Part shown: piece by piece, positions 6,098-6,503 of the stretch
How the letters are laid out: every line of letters begins with the position of its first letter
How positions within the stretch are numbered: the first letter of the stretch is position 1
Assembly (NCBI GenBank): GCA_003526465.1
Contig: DPWD01000051.1
Coordinates: 1-6,503 of the forward strand
Source: Hyphomonadaceae bacterium
GTDB taxonomy: Bacteria; Pseudomonadota; Alphaproteobacteria; Caulobacterales; Aquidulcibacteraceae
Length of the DNA stretch: 6,503 nt
Reading direction: 5' to 3'
Program-made: the position numbers and the translations under genes
The notes under the pieces: generated by a model
Databases searched by the model: none
Seen by the model: only the letters and a program-made list of their open reading frames with translations
Told to the model about the DNA's origin: nothing

Positions 6098-6503
6098 ATG
6101 AAAGCTGTCCACGTGATTGGCGCAGGCCTCGCCGGCTCGGAAGCCGCCTGGGCGCTGGCGAATGCCGGCGTTCCCGTGGTGCTGCACGAAATGCGGCCCG
6201 CGCTGACGACCGAAGCGCACCAGACGGCCAAGTTCGCTGAGCTTGTCTGCTCCAATTCGTTCCGTTCCGACGATTGGCGCGGCAACGCGGTGGGGCTGCT
6301 GCACGAAGAAATGCGCCGGCTCGGATCGCTGGTGATGGCGTGCGCGGGACCGGCGCAGGTGCCGGCAGGAAGTGCGCTGGCGGTGGACCGGGATGTGTTT
6401 GCCGATGCGGTGACCACGGCGCTGGAAGCGCATTCGCGTATTGAGGTGGTGCGGGGGGAAGTGCGCTCGCTTGATGCGCTGTTTTCCTCCCCCGTTTACG
6501 GGG
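6098..6503 (+). CDS. trmFO: TrmFO, tRNA (uracil-54-C5)-methyltransferase, folate/FAD-dependent, N-terminal part
   Basis: Flavoprotein that makes 5-methyluridine at position 54 of the tRNA T-loop, using methylenetetrahydrofolate as carbon donor and reduced FAD. The 135 visible residues show the FAD-binding turn [13 protein letters not shown] (6-18), the family motif EMRP (31-34), [16 protein letters not shown] (43-58) whose Cys51 corresponds to the active-site Cys53 of Bacillus subtilis Trm[15 protein letters not shown] (63-75), and [19 protein letters not shown] (88-106). Through EVRSLD (121-126) it tracks the family closely. A segment leading to an IATGPLTS-type motif should come next. Instead the frame enters repeat-like DNA encoding FSSPVYG (129-135) at the window edge, so the gene may carry an in-frame insertion or be interrupted. 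Start chosen because the FAD motif begins five residues later; AGAAG lies 7 nt upstream. The gene is cut by the window. Confidence 0.95.
   Translation, partial: MKAVHVIGAGLAGSEAAWALANAGVPVVLHEMRPALTTEAHQTAKFAELVCSNSFRSDDWRGNAVGLLHEEMRRLGSLVMACAGPAQVPAGSALAVDRDVFADAVTTALEAHSRIEVVRGEVRSLDALFSSPVYG
6483..6503. repeat. Partial copy of the palindromic repeat inside the trmFO frame
   Basis: The last 21 bases match the left end of the intergenic repeat (3689-3709) over equal length without gaps: 16 of 21 positions agree. Of the five differences, one is in the stem (C here for T at 3696) and four are the hairpin loop (TTTA here, CGAG there). CCCCGT (6490-6495) and ACGGGG (6498-6503) are perfect complements, and the stem probably continues past the edge. 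A short GC-rich match can arise by chance, so this is a probable, not certain, family member. Confidence 0.5.

Noticed and set aside
5984..6433. A 149 codon open frame on the minus strand across the divergent gap
   Set aside because: It is antisense to trmFO and overlaps the start of the membrane-protein gene. Both of those have ribosome binding sites and coherent protein features, and this frame has neither.

Overview
This is a GC-rich stretch of bacterial chromosome with densely packed genes. The gene set points to Alphaproteobacteria: a short (445 residue) glutamyl-tRNA synthetase of the type that group often carries as a second copy, a folate/FAD-dependent TrmFO, and GC-rich palindromic intergenic repeats. 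A Caulobacterales/Hyphomonadaceae-like host is plausible, but I cannot fix the genus. I see no transposase, integrase, phage gene, tRNA, rRNA or CRISPR array. No gap between genes exceeds 140 bases.

Layout from left to right. A gene running off the left edge on the minus strand encodes an Ada-type zinc/methyl-acceptor domain (alkylation damage repair; AlkA or Ada fusion). It lies 50 nt downstream of gltX on the same strand. A 127 nt divergent promoter region separates gltX from a two-gene plus-strand unit: a CurA/leukotriene B4 dehydrogenase-type NADP-dependent oxidoreductase, then, after 5 nt, a conserved protein of unknown role with RNase H-like (DUF429-like) features. This unit converges on a minus-strand pair: a membrane protein resembling the glycerophosphodiester phosphodiesterase membrane-domain family, followed 25 nt later by a MATE-family efflux transporter. 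The 139 nt convergent gap is almost filled by a multi-hairpin palindromic repeat. At the right edge, divergent from the membrane-protein gene, trmFO begins and runs off the window.

The genes look mostly like housekeeping and accessory chromosomal functions: tRNA charging and modification, alkylation repair, carbonyl/enone reduction and efflux. No dedicated pathway links them. The most interesting signal is the repeat. The last 21 bases of the window, inside the trmFO reading frame, match the left end of the intergenic repeat at 16 of 21 positions. The differences are one stem base (C for T) and the four hairpin-loop bases. Read in the corresponding frame, the intergenic copy is 39 codons with no stop. 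This suggests a palindromic element that may be able to insert into genes as an in-frame peptide, analogous to Rickettsia palindromic elements. The sequence beyond position 6503 is needed to confirm it.
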